From Pseudomonas serbica (GTDB lineage: Bacteria > Pseudomonadota > Gammaproteobacteria > Pseudomonadales > Pseudomonadaceae): a stretch of DNA of 64,000 bases. A program made the position numbers and the translations under genes. Location of the stretch: the NCBI RefSeq assembly GCF_028823535.1, contig NZ_JAQIYM010000014.1, positions 62,001 to 126,000 on the forward strand. The letters run 5' to 3'. This document shows, piece after piece, positions 36,003 to 44,747 of this stretch. Under the pieces are notes generated by a model. That model saw only the letters and a list, made by a program, of their open reading frames with translations. It had not been told where the DNA came from and ran no database searches. The number at the start of each line of letters is the position of its first letter. Positions within the stretch are counted from its first letter, which is position 1.

Positions 36003-36905
36003 TTAGTGCCGGGTATCTGACGGCGTCTCGACACCCGCTCCGGCGAACAATTGGGTGACATCGGCGACGTCGAACAGGTACTGCTGGTTGCAGAACTGGC
36101 AATCGATCTCGATTTTGCCACCGTGTTCGACCACCAGATTTTGCGCGTCTTCCATACCCAGACTGACCAGCGCATTGGCCGAACGTTCGCGCGAGCAACT
36201 GCAACGGAAGCGCAGTTTCTGCACGTCGAACAGACGAACCTGCTCTTCGTGGTAAAGACGATGGAGCACGGTTTCGTTGTCCAGGCCCAGCAGTTCATCG
36301 GCCGTCAGGGTGGTGGCCAGCGCAGTGAGGTGCTGCCAGCTGGCGGCGCGTTCTTCTTCATCTTTCAGGCGATCGGCAGGCAGTTGCTGCAGCAACAGGC
36401 CACGGGCGCGGCGGCCATCGGCGCAGAGCTTGATGCGAGTACCGATCTGCTGCGACATGACGAAGTAATTGGTGAAGCAGTCGGACAAGGTTTCGCCGTC
36501 CAGATCGACGACGCCCTGATAGCGCTGGCCCTGTTTCGGGTCGATGGTCAACGTCAGCGAGCCATCCGGCATCAAGTCGGCCAGGGTGGCGTCGGGGGCG
36601 ATCCGGTCGGCCTCGTAACGGGCCAGGCCACGGATATCGCGCTCGCTGGAGCACTCGATCATCAGCAGCGGAATCGGGCCTTCGGAACGGGCCTGAAGAA
36701 TCAGCAGGCCATCGAACTTCAAGGTGCCGACCAGCAACGCCGCAGCCGCCATCAGTTCGCCGAGCAGTTGCGCAACCGGCTCCGGATAGGCGTGTTTGGC
36801 CAGGACTTCAGCGTAGCTGAGTTCCAGCGAAACCATCTCGCCACGGGTGTCGCTGTCATCGAAGATGAAGCGTTGGGTGAAGTCGTTATCCGGTAAGTCG
36901 GTCAT
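36003..36905 (-). CDS. hslO: Redox-regulated chaperone Hsp33
   Basis: Holdase chaperone switched on by oxidation and unfolding. The 300-residue protein carries the C-terminal zinc switch with CSC (RFRCSCSRER, ~233) and CQFC (~270), all four Cys present. The N-terminal domain matches the family (DFTQRFIFDDSDTRGEMVSL). It lies between pckA and hslR, the order found in other Pseudomonas. Confidence 0.96.
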   Translation of the reverse strand: MTDLPDNDFTQRFIFDDSDTRGEMVSLELSYAEVLAKHAYPEPVAQLLGELMAAAALLVGTLKFDGLLILQARSEGPIPLLMIECSSERDIRGLARYEADRIAPDATLADLMPDGSLTLTIDPKQGQRYQGVVDLDGETLSDCFTNYFVMSQQIGTRIKLCADGRRARGLLLQQLPADRLKDEEERAASWQHLTALATTLTADELLGLDNETVLHRLYHEEQVRLFDVQKLRFRCSCSRERSANALVSLGMEDAQNLVVEHGGKIEIDCQFCNQQYLFDVADVTQLFAGAGVETPSDTRH

Positions 36906-37117
36906 AAGTCTGGTATCTGAATAGGTGACAAAAGTGTTTACAGAACGAGGTTACGCCTTGGCTATAGCGTATGGCTGCCTGGTTGTGGCTTAGAGGCCGG
37001 TGGCGGTGCGCGCTTTACGACGAATGGCACATGAGCGGCAAGCCAATTACCTCATATGGCTACGCACGGGCGAAATTACAAGTCCTGGCCTGATTAGTGC
37101 GATCGGTGGCCCCCGCT

Positions 37118-37525
37118 CTATTGCTCGTTGCTGCTGCCGCGAAACTTGAACAGATCGCGCCGCTGCTTCTTGCTCGGCTTGCCATCGGTACTCACACCCA
37201 AGGCACCTGCCTTGCGCTCGGCCGCGGCATTTTCGCGCTTGGCGATGCTGGCTTCGGTTTCGGCATACAGGGTCTGTGCTTCCGGAGCACCTCGGCGCAC
37301 GATCGACAGCGCCTGGACCACCACCGTGCGCTCCTCGAAACCGGTGCGGATCACGAATTCATCGCCAATGCGCGGCTCCTTGCCCGGTTTGCAGCGCTCG
37401 CCCCGGCAGTGCACCTTGCCGCTTTCGATCGCCGCCTTGGCCAGGGCGCGGGTTTTATAGAACCGCGCTGCCCACAGCCATTTATCCAGCCGGACTTTGT
37501 CATCCTCATCGTTTTTTTGTGCCAT
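37118..37525 (-). CDS. hslR: Ribosome-associated heat shock protein 15 (S4 domain)
   Basis: A 135-residue RNA-binding protein that in E. coli binds free 50S subunits carrying a nascent chain after translation errors and heat. The S4 domain starts at VRLDKWLWAARFYKTR and contains GKVHCRGERCKPG. The basic tail (KPSKKQRRDLFKFRG) suits RNA contact. The 212-bp gap to hslO shows no coding signal. Confidence 0.93.
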   Translation of the reverse strand: MAQKNDEDDKVRLDKWLWAARFYKTRALAKAAIESGKVHCRGERCKPGKEPRIGDEFVIRTGFEERTVVVQALSIVRRGAPEAQTLYAETEASIAKRENAAAERKAGALGVSTDGKPSKKQRRDLFKFRGSSNEQ

Positions 37526-37603
37526 GGAATTTCCTCATCCTGAAATATTGATGAACTGTACTACCGTTTCCTCGTACCAAGAATTACGCCGTCTCGGATT
37601 ACA

Positions 37604-37744
37604 ATGCAGACATTCCAGAACCTCCTCGCGGGGCTGGAAATCCGGGCCGTAGATATCTGTCGCCTTTTAACCATTATTCTGCGTGAATACCGCGAATTCG
37701 GCCGCTTGCGGCCTGAGCGGTTTCTACCGGTTGAGCAAATTTGA
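37604..37744 (+). CDS. rimA: 46-residue small protein overlapping rimB, candidate RimA
   Basis: ATG at 37604 opens 46 codons encoding MQTFQNLLAG...ERFLPVEQI; its TGA overlaps the TTG start of rimB as TTGA, the pattern of coupled genes. The RimABK system described in P. fluorescens includes a small RimA encoded directly before rimB, so position and size fit. The product is amphipathic and basic (REYREFGRLRPERF) with no membrane segment. No strong ribosome site precedes the ATG (GGATTACAATG), and the identity with RimA rests on context only. Confidence 0.6.
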   Translation: MQTFQNLLAGLEIRAVDICRLLTIILREYREFGRLRPERFLPVEQI

Positions 37745-38220
37745 AGACATTTGACCATTTGACCGTTGTCGGTCTGCGCGAGTGGGTGGCGCTCCCGGAT
37801 TTGGGAGTCGCGGGCCTTCGGGCAAAAATCGACACCGGCGCCAGCACCTCCAGCCTGCATGCCACCGACATCGAGACGTTCGAGCGTGACGGCGAGCAGT
37901 GGGTGCGTTTTACCGCGCACCTGGGCACGGTGGTGCAGTTGCGTCACCGCCGCTGCGAAGCACCGCTGGTAACAAGAAAAACCATTAAAAGCTCCAACGG
38001 TCATGCGCAGGTGCGATACGTAATCAGCACCACCCTGGCCCTCGGCGACCGGGTCTGGCGGGTCGAGTTCACGCTCGCCTGCCGCAAGTCCATGCGTTAT
38101 CGCCTGTTGCTTGGCTCCAAAGCCCTGATTGATGGCCAGTTGGTCGTCAATCCGGGAATCAAATATGTACAAGACAAGCCGGTGTTCCCGGTATCTACCT
38201 CCTCCACAGGTGTTGCATGA
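37741..38220 (+). CDS. rimB: Retropepsin-like zinc protease RimB
   Basis: A 159-residue member of the ATP-dependent zinc protease family (retropepsin fold). The active-site Asp lies in KIDTGASTSSLHA. In Pseudomonas RimB counteracts or processes the glutamate tail that RimK adds to ribosomal protein S6. The start is TTG at 37741, overlapping the upstream small ORF; no ATG gives a full-length domain. Its stop overlaps the rimK ATG by 4 bp. Confidence 0.88.
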   Translation: MKTFDHLTVVGLREWVALPDLGVAGLRAKIDTGASTSSLHATDIETFERDGEQWVRFTAHLGTVVQLRHRRCEAPLVTRKTIKSSNGHAQVRYVISTTLALGDRVWRVEFTLACRKSMRYRLLLGSKALIDGQLVVNPGIKYVQDKPVFPVSTSSTGVA

Positions 38221-39122
38221 AGATCGCTGTGCTGTCGCGGAACCCGCGTCTGTATTCCACCCGCCGCCTGGTCGAAGCCGGTACCGAACGCGGCCATGAA
38301 ATGGTGGTGGTCGATACCCTGCGCGCCTACATGAACATTGCCAGTCACAAGCCGCAGATCCACTATCGCGGCAAGCCGCTGGAAGGCTTCGATGCGGTGA
38401 TCCCGCGGATCGGTGCATCGGTTACCTTTTATGGCTGCGCGGTGTTGCGCCAGTTCGAAATGATGGGGGTTTTTCCGCTCAACGAATCGGTGGCCATTGC
38501 TCGCTCGCGGGACAAGCTGCGCTCGCTGCAGTTGCTGTCACGCCGGGGCATCGGTTTGCCAGTCACCGGTTTTGCCCACTCGCCGGACGATATTCCCGAC
38601 CTGATCGAAATGGTCAACGGCGCCCCCCTGGTGATCAAGGTGCTGGAAGGCACCCAGGGCATCGGCGTGGTGCTGTGCGAAACCGCCACGGCGGCGGAGT
38701 CGGTGATCGAGGCATTCATGGGCCTCAAGCAGAACATCATGGTTCAGGAGTACATCAAGGAGGCTGGTGGCGCCGACATTCGCTGCTTCGTGGTGGGCGA
38801 CAAGGTCATTGCTGCCATGAAGCGCCAGGCCAAACCCGGGGAGTTTCGCTCCAACCTGCATCGCGGTGGCAGCGCCAGCCTGATCAAGATCACCCCTGAA
38901 GAACGCATGACGGCCTTGCGCGCCGCGAAGGTCATGGGCCTGGCCGTGGCAGGGGTGGATATCCTGCGTTCCAACCACGGGCCACTGGTGATGGAGGTGA
39001 ACTCGTCGCCAGGCCTGGAAGGGATCGAGACCACCACCGGCAAGAACGTGGCAGGGATCATCATCGAGCATCTTGAGAAGAATGGCGGGCCGAACATGAC
39101 CCGGACCAAAGGCAAGGGTTAA
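38217..39122 (+). CDS. rimK: Ribosomal protein S6 glutamate ligase
   Basis: Adds glutamate residues to the C-terminus of ribosomal protein S6. The 301-residue ATP-grasp enzyme starts MKIAVLSRNPRLYSTRRLVEA and shows LEGTQGIGVVLC, the metal-binding VMEVNSSPGLEGIE and RSNLHRGG. Co-translated with rimB. In P. fluorescens this set adjusts ribosome composition and the proteome during colonisation. Confidence 0.96.
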   Translation: MKIAVLSRNPRLYSTRRLVEAGTERGHEMVVVDTLRAYMNIASHKPQIHYRGKPLEGFDAVIPRIGASVTFYGCAVLRQFEMMGVFPLNESVAIARSRDKLRSLQLLSRRGIGLPVTGFAHSPDDIPDLIEMVNGAPLVIKVLEGTQGIGVVLCETATAAESVIEAFMGLKQNIMVQEYIKEAGGADIRCFVVGDKVIAAMKRQAKPGEFRSNLHRGGSASLIKITPEERMTALRAAKVMGLAVAGVDILRSNHGPLVMEVNSSPGLEGIETTTGKNVAGIIIEHLEKNGGPNMTRTKGKG

Positions 39123-39131
39123 CGCACCGAT

Positions 39132-39236
39132 CGCTCCCACGCTGCGCGTGGGAACGCCTCAACGGACGCTCCGCATTCGACTCTGAAAGGGACGCGGAGC
39201 GTCCCGGGCTGCATTCCCACGCAGAGCGCGGGAATG
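39132..39236. repeat. Compound palindromic repeat with three hairpins (GTGGGAACG type)
   Basis: Hairpins at 39132-39154 (GCTCCCACGCTGCGCGTGGG), 39165-39203 (arms GACGCTCCGC/GCGGAGCGTC) and 39210-39236 (GCATTCCCACGC...GCGGGAATGC). The same compound layout recurs at 55744-55870, and a single hairpin at 50156-50186. It fills the gap between convergent rimK and envZ. Confidence 0.85.
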
Positions 39237-39242
39237 CTCGGG

Positions 39243-40556
39243 TTAAACAGCATCCCGCGGCAACATCAGCCCCAACGGCAAGCGCACCCGCGCTTCCAGC
39301 CCACCGCCAGACCGGTTGCGCAACTCAACGTTGCCGCCATGCATCGAGGCAATTCGCTTCACGATTGCCAAACCCAAACCGGTGCCCTTGCCGCCCCGGG
39401 CGCGGTCGCCCCGGGTGAACGGGTTGAAAATCGCTTCCAGCTCCGAAGGATCTATCCCCGCGCCACGGTCCATGACACTCAGGACGACATAAGGCGCACT
39501 GGTATCGCCGGACACATATGCCGCCACCTCGACCCCACTGCCCGCATGATGCAAGGCGTTGCCAATCAGGTTATTCAACAGCCGCTTCATCGACACCCGA
39601 CGCAACGGGAATGGTTGAATCGGCTCAAGGCGCAAGCGCACTTTTTCTTCGGTCTGGTTGTAGGGCGCAGCGACTTCCCGGACGAGATCACTCAGGTCCA
39701 CTTCCTCCACCGACTCGTCACGACCATCGCGAATGAACGCCAGGAACTGATCGAGAATCGCATCCATGTCTTCGATATCGCGAACCATGTCGTCTGTCAG
39801 GTCAGTGCGATCGCCCATCAGCTCAAGAGACAGGCGCAACCGGGTCAACGGTGTGCGCAGGTCATGGGACACCCCGGCCAACATCAATTCCCGCTCACGC
39901 CCGGCCTGCTCGACGTCTTCGGCCATCTGGTTGAAGGCGCGATAGACCTCGGTCATTTCACTCGGTGTATCACTGATTGGCAGACGCACGCTGCGGCCCT
40001 GGCCGAGTTGCCGAGCGGCATACACCAATCGCTTCAGAGGCTGGTTGAGCTGGCTGACGAAGATCCATGCTGCGGCAGTGGACAGCAAGCCGATGGCAAG
40101 AAACCAGCCGAGCACGTTCCATATTTTCTGGCCGCGAAGCGGATGCGGATAGAGCGGGACTTTCAGCCAGGCGTCCCCCAGGCTGGGAGCTCGAACCCAC
40201 AAGGCCGGAGGCGCATGCATTCGTAAGCGCACCTCAGTGTCGGCACCCAGTTCGGCCTGCATCTGTCGCTGATAAATCTCGCTGTAGGGCCAGTGTTGTT
40301 CGCCTTCCGGCACACCGGCGCCTACCACGCGAATAAGGGGCACGGCATCGGCGATTTTTTCGCGATTTTCTTCATCGGCCGCCCAGTAGGCGCGCAGCGT
40401 CAGGGCGACGCCATGGCTGTACTGCCGGTCCACCAGCACGTCTTCGTTCATCAACAGATAAACCAGGGTCAGCGCCTTGGAAAACAGGACAACGATCAGC
40501 ACCAGCCAAAGGGTGCGGGAGAAGAAACTCTGGGGGAACCAAACCGGGGTTTTCAT
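39243..40556 (-). CDS. envZ: Osmosensing-type histidine kinase EnvZ (AmgS-like)
   Basis: A 437-residue membrane kinase partner of OmpR. Two membrane segments (about 15-35 and 150-170) flank a periplasmic loop, followed by a HAMP domain (LNQPLKRLVYAARQLGQG) and the H-box (GVSHDLRTPLTRLRLSLEL, ~230), N-box (LLNNLIGNALHH) and G-boxes. In P. aeruginosa the orthologous pair at this locus (PA5199/PA5200) is AmgS/AmgR, linked to membrane stress and aminoglycoside tolerance. Separated from ompR by 115 bp. Confidence 0.93.
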   Translation of the reverse strand: MKTPVWFPQSFFSRTLWLVLIVVLFSKALTLVYLLMNEDVLVDRQYSHGVALTLRAYWAADEENREKIADAVPLIRVVGAGVPEGEQHWPYSEIYQRQMQAELGADTEVRLRMHAPPALWVRAPSLGDAWLKVPLYPHPLRGQKIWNVLGWFLAIGLLSTAAAWIFVSQLNQPLKRLVYAARQLGQGRSVRLPISDTPSEMTEVYRAFNQMAEDVEQAGRERELMLAGVSHDLRTPLTRLRLSLELMGDRTDLTDDMVRDIEDMDAILDQFLAFIRDGRDESVEEVDLSDLVREVAAPYNQTEEKVRLRLEPIQPFPLRRVSMKRLLNNLIGNALHHAGSGVEVAAYVSGDTSAPYVVLSVMDRGAGIDPSELEAIFNPFTRGDRARGGKGTGLGLAIVKRIASMHGGNVELRNRSGGGLEARVRLPLGLMLPRDAV

Positions 40557-40671
40557 GGGTAACCGTTAAACACGTGCAGGAGCGAGCGATGCTCGCACAT
40601 TGCCGGTCGTGAGTCTGCGGGCAAGGACATCTTGCCATTGCCCGCACAAACCCGCGCCTACAAATCGTCGA

Positions 40672-41412
40672 TCACTTGGTGGCGGCGCCATCCGGAACGA
40701 ACACGTAGCCCACGCCCCAGACGGTCTGGATGTAGCGCGGCTTGGATGGATCGGGTTCGATCATCCGGCGCAGGCGGGAAATCTGCACGTCGATGGAGCG
40801 CTCCAGGGCATCCCACTCACGACCACGGGCCAGGTTCATCAGCTTGTCGCGGGTCAACGGCTGGCGGGCATTCATCACCAACGCCTTGAGCACCGCGAAC
40901 TCGCCGGTGGTGAGCATGTGCACTTCTTCGCCACGCTTGAGTTCGCGGGTGGCCAGGGACAGCTCGTAGTCACCGAAGGTCACGCTTTCGTCTTCGCTGC
41001 CCGGCGCGCCCGGCACCGGAGCCGACTGACGGCGCAGGACCGCCTTGACCCGTGCCATCAGCTCGTCCGGGTTGAACGGCTTGGCCAGGTAATCGTCGGC
41101 GCCCAGTTCCAGGCCCTTGATCCGGCTCAGCTCATCGCCCTTGGCGGTCAGCATGATGATCGGGATTTGATTGTTAGCGCCGCGCAGGCGGCGGCAGGCG
41201 GTCAGACCGTCTTCGCCGGGCAGCATCAGGTCGAGGACAACCAGGTTGAACACTTCACGCGCCAGCAGGCGATCCATTTGTTCGGTGTTCGGTACGGCGC
41301 GGGCACGGTAGCCCTTGCTGACGAAAAAACGTTCCAGCAGGCTGCTGAGGCCCGGATCGTCGTCAACAATCAGAATTTTCTCGCCTTCAGCAATGTTTGC
41401 AGTGCTGCTCAT
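40672..41412 (-). CDS. ompR: OmpR-family response regulator (AmgR-like)
   Basis: A 246-residue response regulator. The receiver domain has the phospho-Asp in LVVLDLMLPGEDGL and the Lys in DDYLAKPFNPDEL; the C-terminal winged helix ends SRLRRMIEPDPSKPRYIQTVWGVGY (split here only by the usual reading), typical of OmpR/PhoB. It precedes envZ on the same strand. Confidence 0.94.
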   Translation of the reverse strand: MSSTANIAEGEKILIVDDDPGLSSLLERFFVSKGYRARAVPNTEQMDRLLAREVFNLVVLDLMLPGEDGLTACRRLRGANNQIPIIMLTAKGDELSRIKGLELGADDYLAKPFNPDELMARVKAVLRRQSAPVPGAPGSEDESVTFGDYELSLATRELKRGEEVHMLTTGEFAVLKALVMNARQPLTRDKLMNLARGREWDALERSIDVQISRLRRMIEPDPSKPRYIQTVWGVGYVFVPDGAATK

Positions 41413-41772
41413 TGGATGCTCCTTTGATCTCGGCGCGCATTATGGCGTAGCTGCCGTTATACGCACCGTGTGCATTGTTAGCAGATTTTTCCTTTATCGC
41501 CAGGAAACCGGCCCTTGGGCCGTTGCCCCGCGATGCCCCCGAATGGCAGAACGCTGGTTATAATGCGCGGCCTTTTGTGTCAGGCAACGTCTGATCGTTA
41601 CGCCGGGTAGCTGCTTTTTATTTTCATGGCGCCGGCAGTAATTGTTCGATTTCACGGGTCAACGGGATACCTTTGATCCAGGTAGCGGCGCAGGCCAGGC
41701 CGCTCAACCAGACTCGCCGGGCCTTTATCTGTGCGCCTGCGAGCCTGCTTTCACAATTTGTCAGGTGGTTAT
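41413..41772. other. Divergent intergenic region between ompR and tex
   Basis: 360 bp without a coding signal. It must hold the promoters of both genes. A TATAAT at 41559-41564 points toward tex but has no clear -35 element at 17 bp, so it is only a candidate. Confidence 0.5.
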
Positions 41773-44097
41773 ATGGACAGCATCAACAGCCGCATCGCCG
41801 AGGAACTCGGCGTACGCCCACAACAGGTCGAAGCGGCCGTCGCGCTACTCGATGAAGGCTCCACAGTGCCCTTCATCGCCCGTTACCGGAAAGAAGTGAC
41901 CGGCAGCCTCGATGACACCCAGCTGCGTCATCTGGAAGAGCGTCTGCGCTACCTGCGAGAACTCGACGAACGGCGCATCAGCATCCTTGCCAGCATCCAG
42001 GAGCAAGGCAAGCTGACCCCGCAACTCGAGCGCGACATCAAGCTCGCCGACACCAAGACCCGCCTCGAAGACCTGTACCTCCCTTACAAGCAGAAGCGCC
42101 GCACCAAGGGCCAGATCGCCCTGGAAGCCGGGCTCGGCGAGTTGGCCGATGGCCTGTTCAACGACCCGACCCTGAGCCCGGAAACCGAAGCCGCGCGCTT
42201 CATCGACGCCGAAAAAGGCGTGGCCGATGTGAAGGCCGCCCTCGAAGGCGCCAAGTACATCCTCATGGAACGCTTCGCCGAAGACGCGGGCCTGCTGGAC
42301 AAGCTGCGCAGCTACCTGAAGCAGGAAGCCACCCTCAGTGCCCGCGTGATCGCCGGCAAGGAAGAGGAAGGCGCCAAGTTCCGCGACTACTTCGAACACG
42401 ACGAACCACTCAAGAGCATGCCGTCGCACCGCGCCCTGGCGATTTTCCGAGGCCGCAACGAAGGCATCCTCAGTTCCGCGCTGAAAGTCGGCGACGAACT
42501 GCCGGGCACCATGCACCCGTGCGAAGGCATGATCGGCCAGCAGTTCGGCATCCAGAACCAGAACCGCGCCGCCGATAAATGGCTGGGCGAAGTGGTGCGC
42601 TGGACCTGGAAGGTCAAGCTCTACACCCACCTGGAAACCGACCTGCTGGGCGAACTGCGCGATGGCGCGGAAACCGAGGCGATCAACGTATTCGCCCACA
42701 ACCTGCACGACTTGCTGCTGTCGGCGCCAGCCGGCCCACGCGCGACCCTGGGCCTGGACCCGGGCCTGCGTACCGGCTGCAAGGTGGCGGTGGTCGACTC
42801 CACCGGCAAGCTGCTCGATCACGCCACGGTTTACCCGCACGTGCCGCACAACAAGTGGGATCAGACCATCGCGATTCTTGCCGCCCTGTGCGCCAAGCAC
42901 TCCGTGGACCTCATCGCCATCGGCAACGGCACCGCCAGCCGGGAAACCGACAAGCTGGCCGCCGAACTGATCAAAAAATACCCAGCCATGAAGATGACCA
43001 AAGTCATGGTCTCCGAAGCCGGCGCTTCGGTGTACTCGGCGTCGGAACTGGCCTCCAAGGAATTCCCGGATCTGGATGTGTCGATCCGTGGCGCGGTGTC
43101 GATTGCCCGTCGCCTGCAAGACCCGCTGGCCGAGCTGGTGAAGATCGATCCGAAATCCATCGGTGTGGGCCAGTACCAGCACGACGTGTCGCAGCTGAAA
43201 CTGGCGCGAGGCCTGGATGCCGTGGTCGAAGACTGCGTGAACGCCGTGGGCGTCGACGTCAACACCGCCTCCGTGGCGCTGCTGGCGCGGATCTCCGGTC
43301 TCAACGCGACCCTGGCACAAAACATCGTCAGCCACCGCGATGAGCACGGCGCATTCAAGACCCGCGCTGCGCTGAAGAAAGTCGCGCGTCTGGGCGAGAA
43401 AACCTTCGAACAGGCCGCTGGTTTCCTGCGTGTCATGAACGGCGAAAACCCGTTGGACTCGTCGGCGGTTCACCCGGAAGCCTATCCGCTGGTTCAGCGC
43501 ATCGCTGCCGAAACCGACCGTGACATCCGCTCGCTGATCGGCGATGCCGCGTTCCTCAAGCGTCTGGACCCGAAAAAATACACCGACGAAACCTTCGGCC
43601 TGCCAACGGTCACCGACATCCTGCAAGAGCTTGAAAAGCCTGGCCGCGACCCGCGTCCCGAGTTCAAGACCGCCGAGTTCCAGGAAGGCGTCGAAGACCT
43701 CAAGGATCTGCAGCTGGGCATGATTCTCGAAGGCGTGGTAACCAACGTGACCAACTTCGGTGCTTTCGTCGATATCGGCGTGCATCAGGACGGTTTGGTG
43801 CACATCTCCGCACTTTCGGAGAAGTTCATCAAGGATCCACGGGAAGCGGTCAAGGCCGGCGACGTGGTCAAGGTGAAAGTCATGGAAGTCGACATCCCGC
43901 GTAAGCGCGTAGGCTTGTCGATGCGCATGAGCGACACCCCGGGCGAGAAAATCGACGGTGCTCGTGGTGCGCGTCCGGGATCGGCGCCCCGCCAGTCCCA
44001 GAACACCGCACCGCGTAAGGAAACCACGGCCGCAGCGCCGAGCAACAACGCCATGGCGTCGCTGTTCGCCAACGCCAAACAGCTGAAGAAACGCTGA
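41773..44097 (+). CDS. tex: Transcription accessory protein Tex
   Basis: A 774-residue nucleic-acid-binding protein tied to transcription and ribosome function in other bacteria. Domains in order: N-terminal helical region (ELGVRPQQVEAAVALLDEG), YqgF/RNase H-like domain (ATLGLDPGLRTGCKVAVVD), two HhH modules around NTASVALLARISGL, and a C-terminal S1 domain (LEGVVTNVTNFGAFVDIG). ATG at 41773 after AGGTGG is chosen over an in-frame ATG at 41731. Its TGA shares one base with the next ATG. Confidence 0.96.
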   Translation: MDSINSRIAEELGVRPQQVEAAVALLDEGSTVPFIARYRKEVTGSLDDTQLRHLEERLRYLRELDERRISILASIQEQGKLTPQLERDIKLADTKTRLEDLYLPYKQKRRTKGQIALEAGLGELADGLFNDPTLSPETEAARFIDAEKGVADVKAALEGAKYILMERFAEDAGLLDKLRSYLKQEATLSARVIAGKEEEGAKFRDYFEHDEPLKSMPSHRALAIFRGRNEGILSSALKVGDELPGTMHPCEGMIGQQFGIQNQNRAADKWLGEVVRWTWKVKLYTHLETDLLGELRDGAETEAINVFAHNLHDLLLSAPAGPRATLGLDPGLRTGCKVAVVDSTGKLLDHATVYPHVPHNKWDQTIAILAALCAKHSVDLIAIGNGTASRETDKLAAELIKKYPAMKMTKVMVSEAGASVYSASELASKEFPDLDVSIRGAVSIARRLQDPLAELVKIDPKSIGVGQYQHDVSQLKLARGLDAVVEDCVNAVGVDVNTASVALLARISGLNATLAQNIVSHRDEHGAFKTRAALKKVARLGEKTFEQAAGFLRVMNGENPLDSSAVHPEAYPLVQRIAAETDRDIRSLIGDAAFLKRLDPKKYTDETFGLPTVTDILQELEKPGRDPRPEFKTAEFQEGVEDLKDLQLGMILEGVVTNVTNFGAFVDIGVHQDGLVHISALSEKFIKDPREAVKAGDVVKVKVMEVDIPRKRVGLSMRMSDTPGEKIDGARGARPGSAPRQSQNTAPRKETTAAAPSNNAMASLFANAKQLKKR

Positions 44098-44480
44098 TGG
44101 ACATCCCTGCCGGGTACACCGAAAGCGCATTTTTCAAGTTGCTGGGCTGCCGTTTGCACAGCCTGGAAACCGGGGTGGCGCAAGTCGCCCTGGCCCTTGA
44201 GCCACAACTGCGCAATCGTGCCAACAAGCTGCACGGCGGGGCCTTGTTCAGCCTGGTGGACATTGCCATGGGACTGGCCTGTTCCAGCACCCACGGCTTT
44301 GACCAGCAGAGCGCGACCATCGAGTGCAAGATCAACTACATTCGCGCCGTCGCTGACGGTGAAGTGATGTGCACGGCCCGGGTGATCCACCCGGGTCGGC
44401 GCACGCTGGTGGTCGAAGCCGATGTGATGCAAGGCGACAAACTCGTCGCTAAAGCACAAGGCACGTTCGCTGTCCTGTAG
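44097..44480 (+). CDS. PaaI-family hotdog thioesterase
   Basis: A 127-residue thioesterase of the PaaI/YbdB group. The signature NRANKLHGGALFSLVDIAMG holds the HGG turn and the acidic catalytic residue (Asp in VDIA). It starts on the last base of the tex stop codon, so the two are co-translated; the same neighbours occur in P. aeruginosa (PA5201-PA5202). Substrate unknown. Confidence 0.9.
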   Translation: MDIPAGYTESAFFKLLGCRLHSLETGVAQVALALEPQLRNRANKLHGGALFSLVDIAMGLACSSTHGFDQQSATIECKINYIRAVADGEVMCTARVIHPGRRTLVVEADVMQGDKLVAKAQGTFAVL

Positions 44481-44521
44481 CTACCGGTCATCATTTTGAG
44501 TTAATTTCAGCAATAGCCCTC

Positions 44522-44611
44522 TGTGGGAGCGAGCCTGCTCGCGAAGGCGGTGTGTCAGTCGGCGACAATGCTGACTGATCCACCCTCTTCGCGAGCAGGC
44601 TCGCTCCCACA
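44522..44611. repeat. REP inverted pair before gshA
   Basis: Perfect 24-bp arms at 44522-44545 and 44588-44611 with the variant core GGGAGCGAGCCTGCTCGCGA. It sits between the thioesterase stop and the gshA promoter. Confidence 0.9.
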
Positions 44612-44747
44612 GGGGGTTACTGCAATCAGTGATTGACCGATTCAGTGCGGCAGGAAAACCAGGCGAAAACGCCAGTTTTAACTTCACCCTTGTAGACCGT
44701 CTTGCCCACCCCCATATTGGGGCGACTGACGCGTGAAGGAATCCAAC

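Noticed and set aside
37561..38418. Antisense frame over rimB
   Set aside because: It is a shadow of rimB/rimK with no motif; the plus-strand genes are well supported.
41559..41564. TATAAT as the promoter of tex
   Set aside because: No -35 element at the proper distance, so kept only as a remark.
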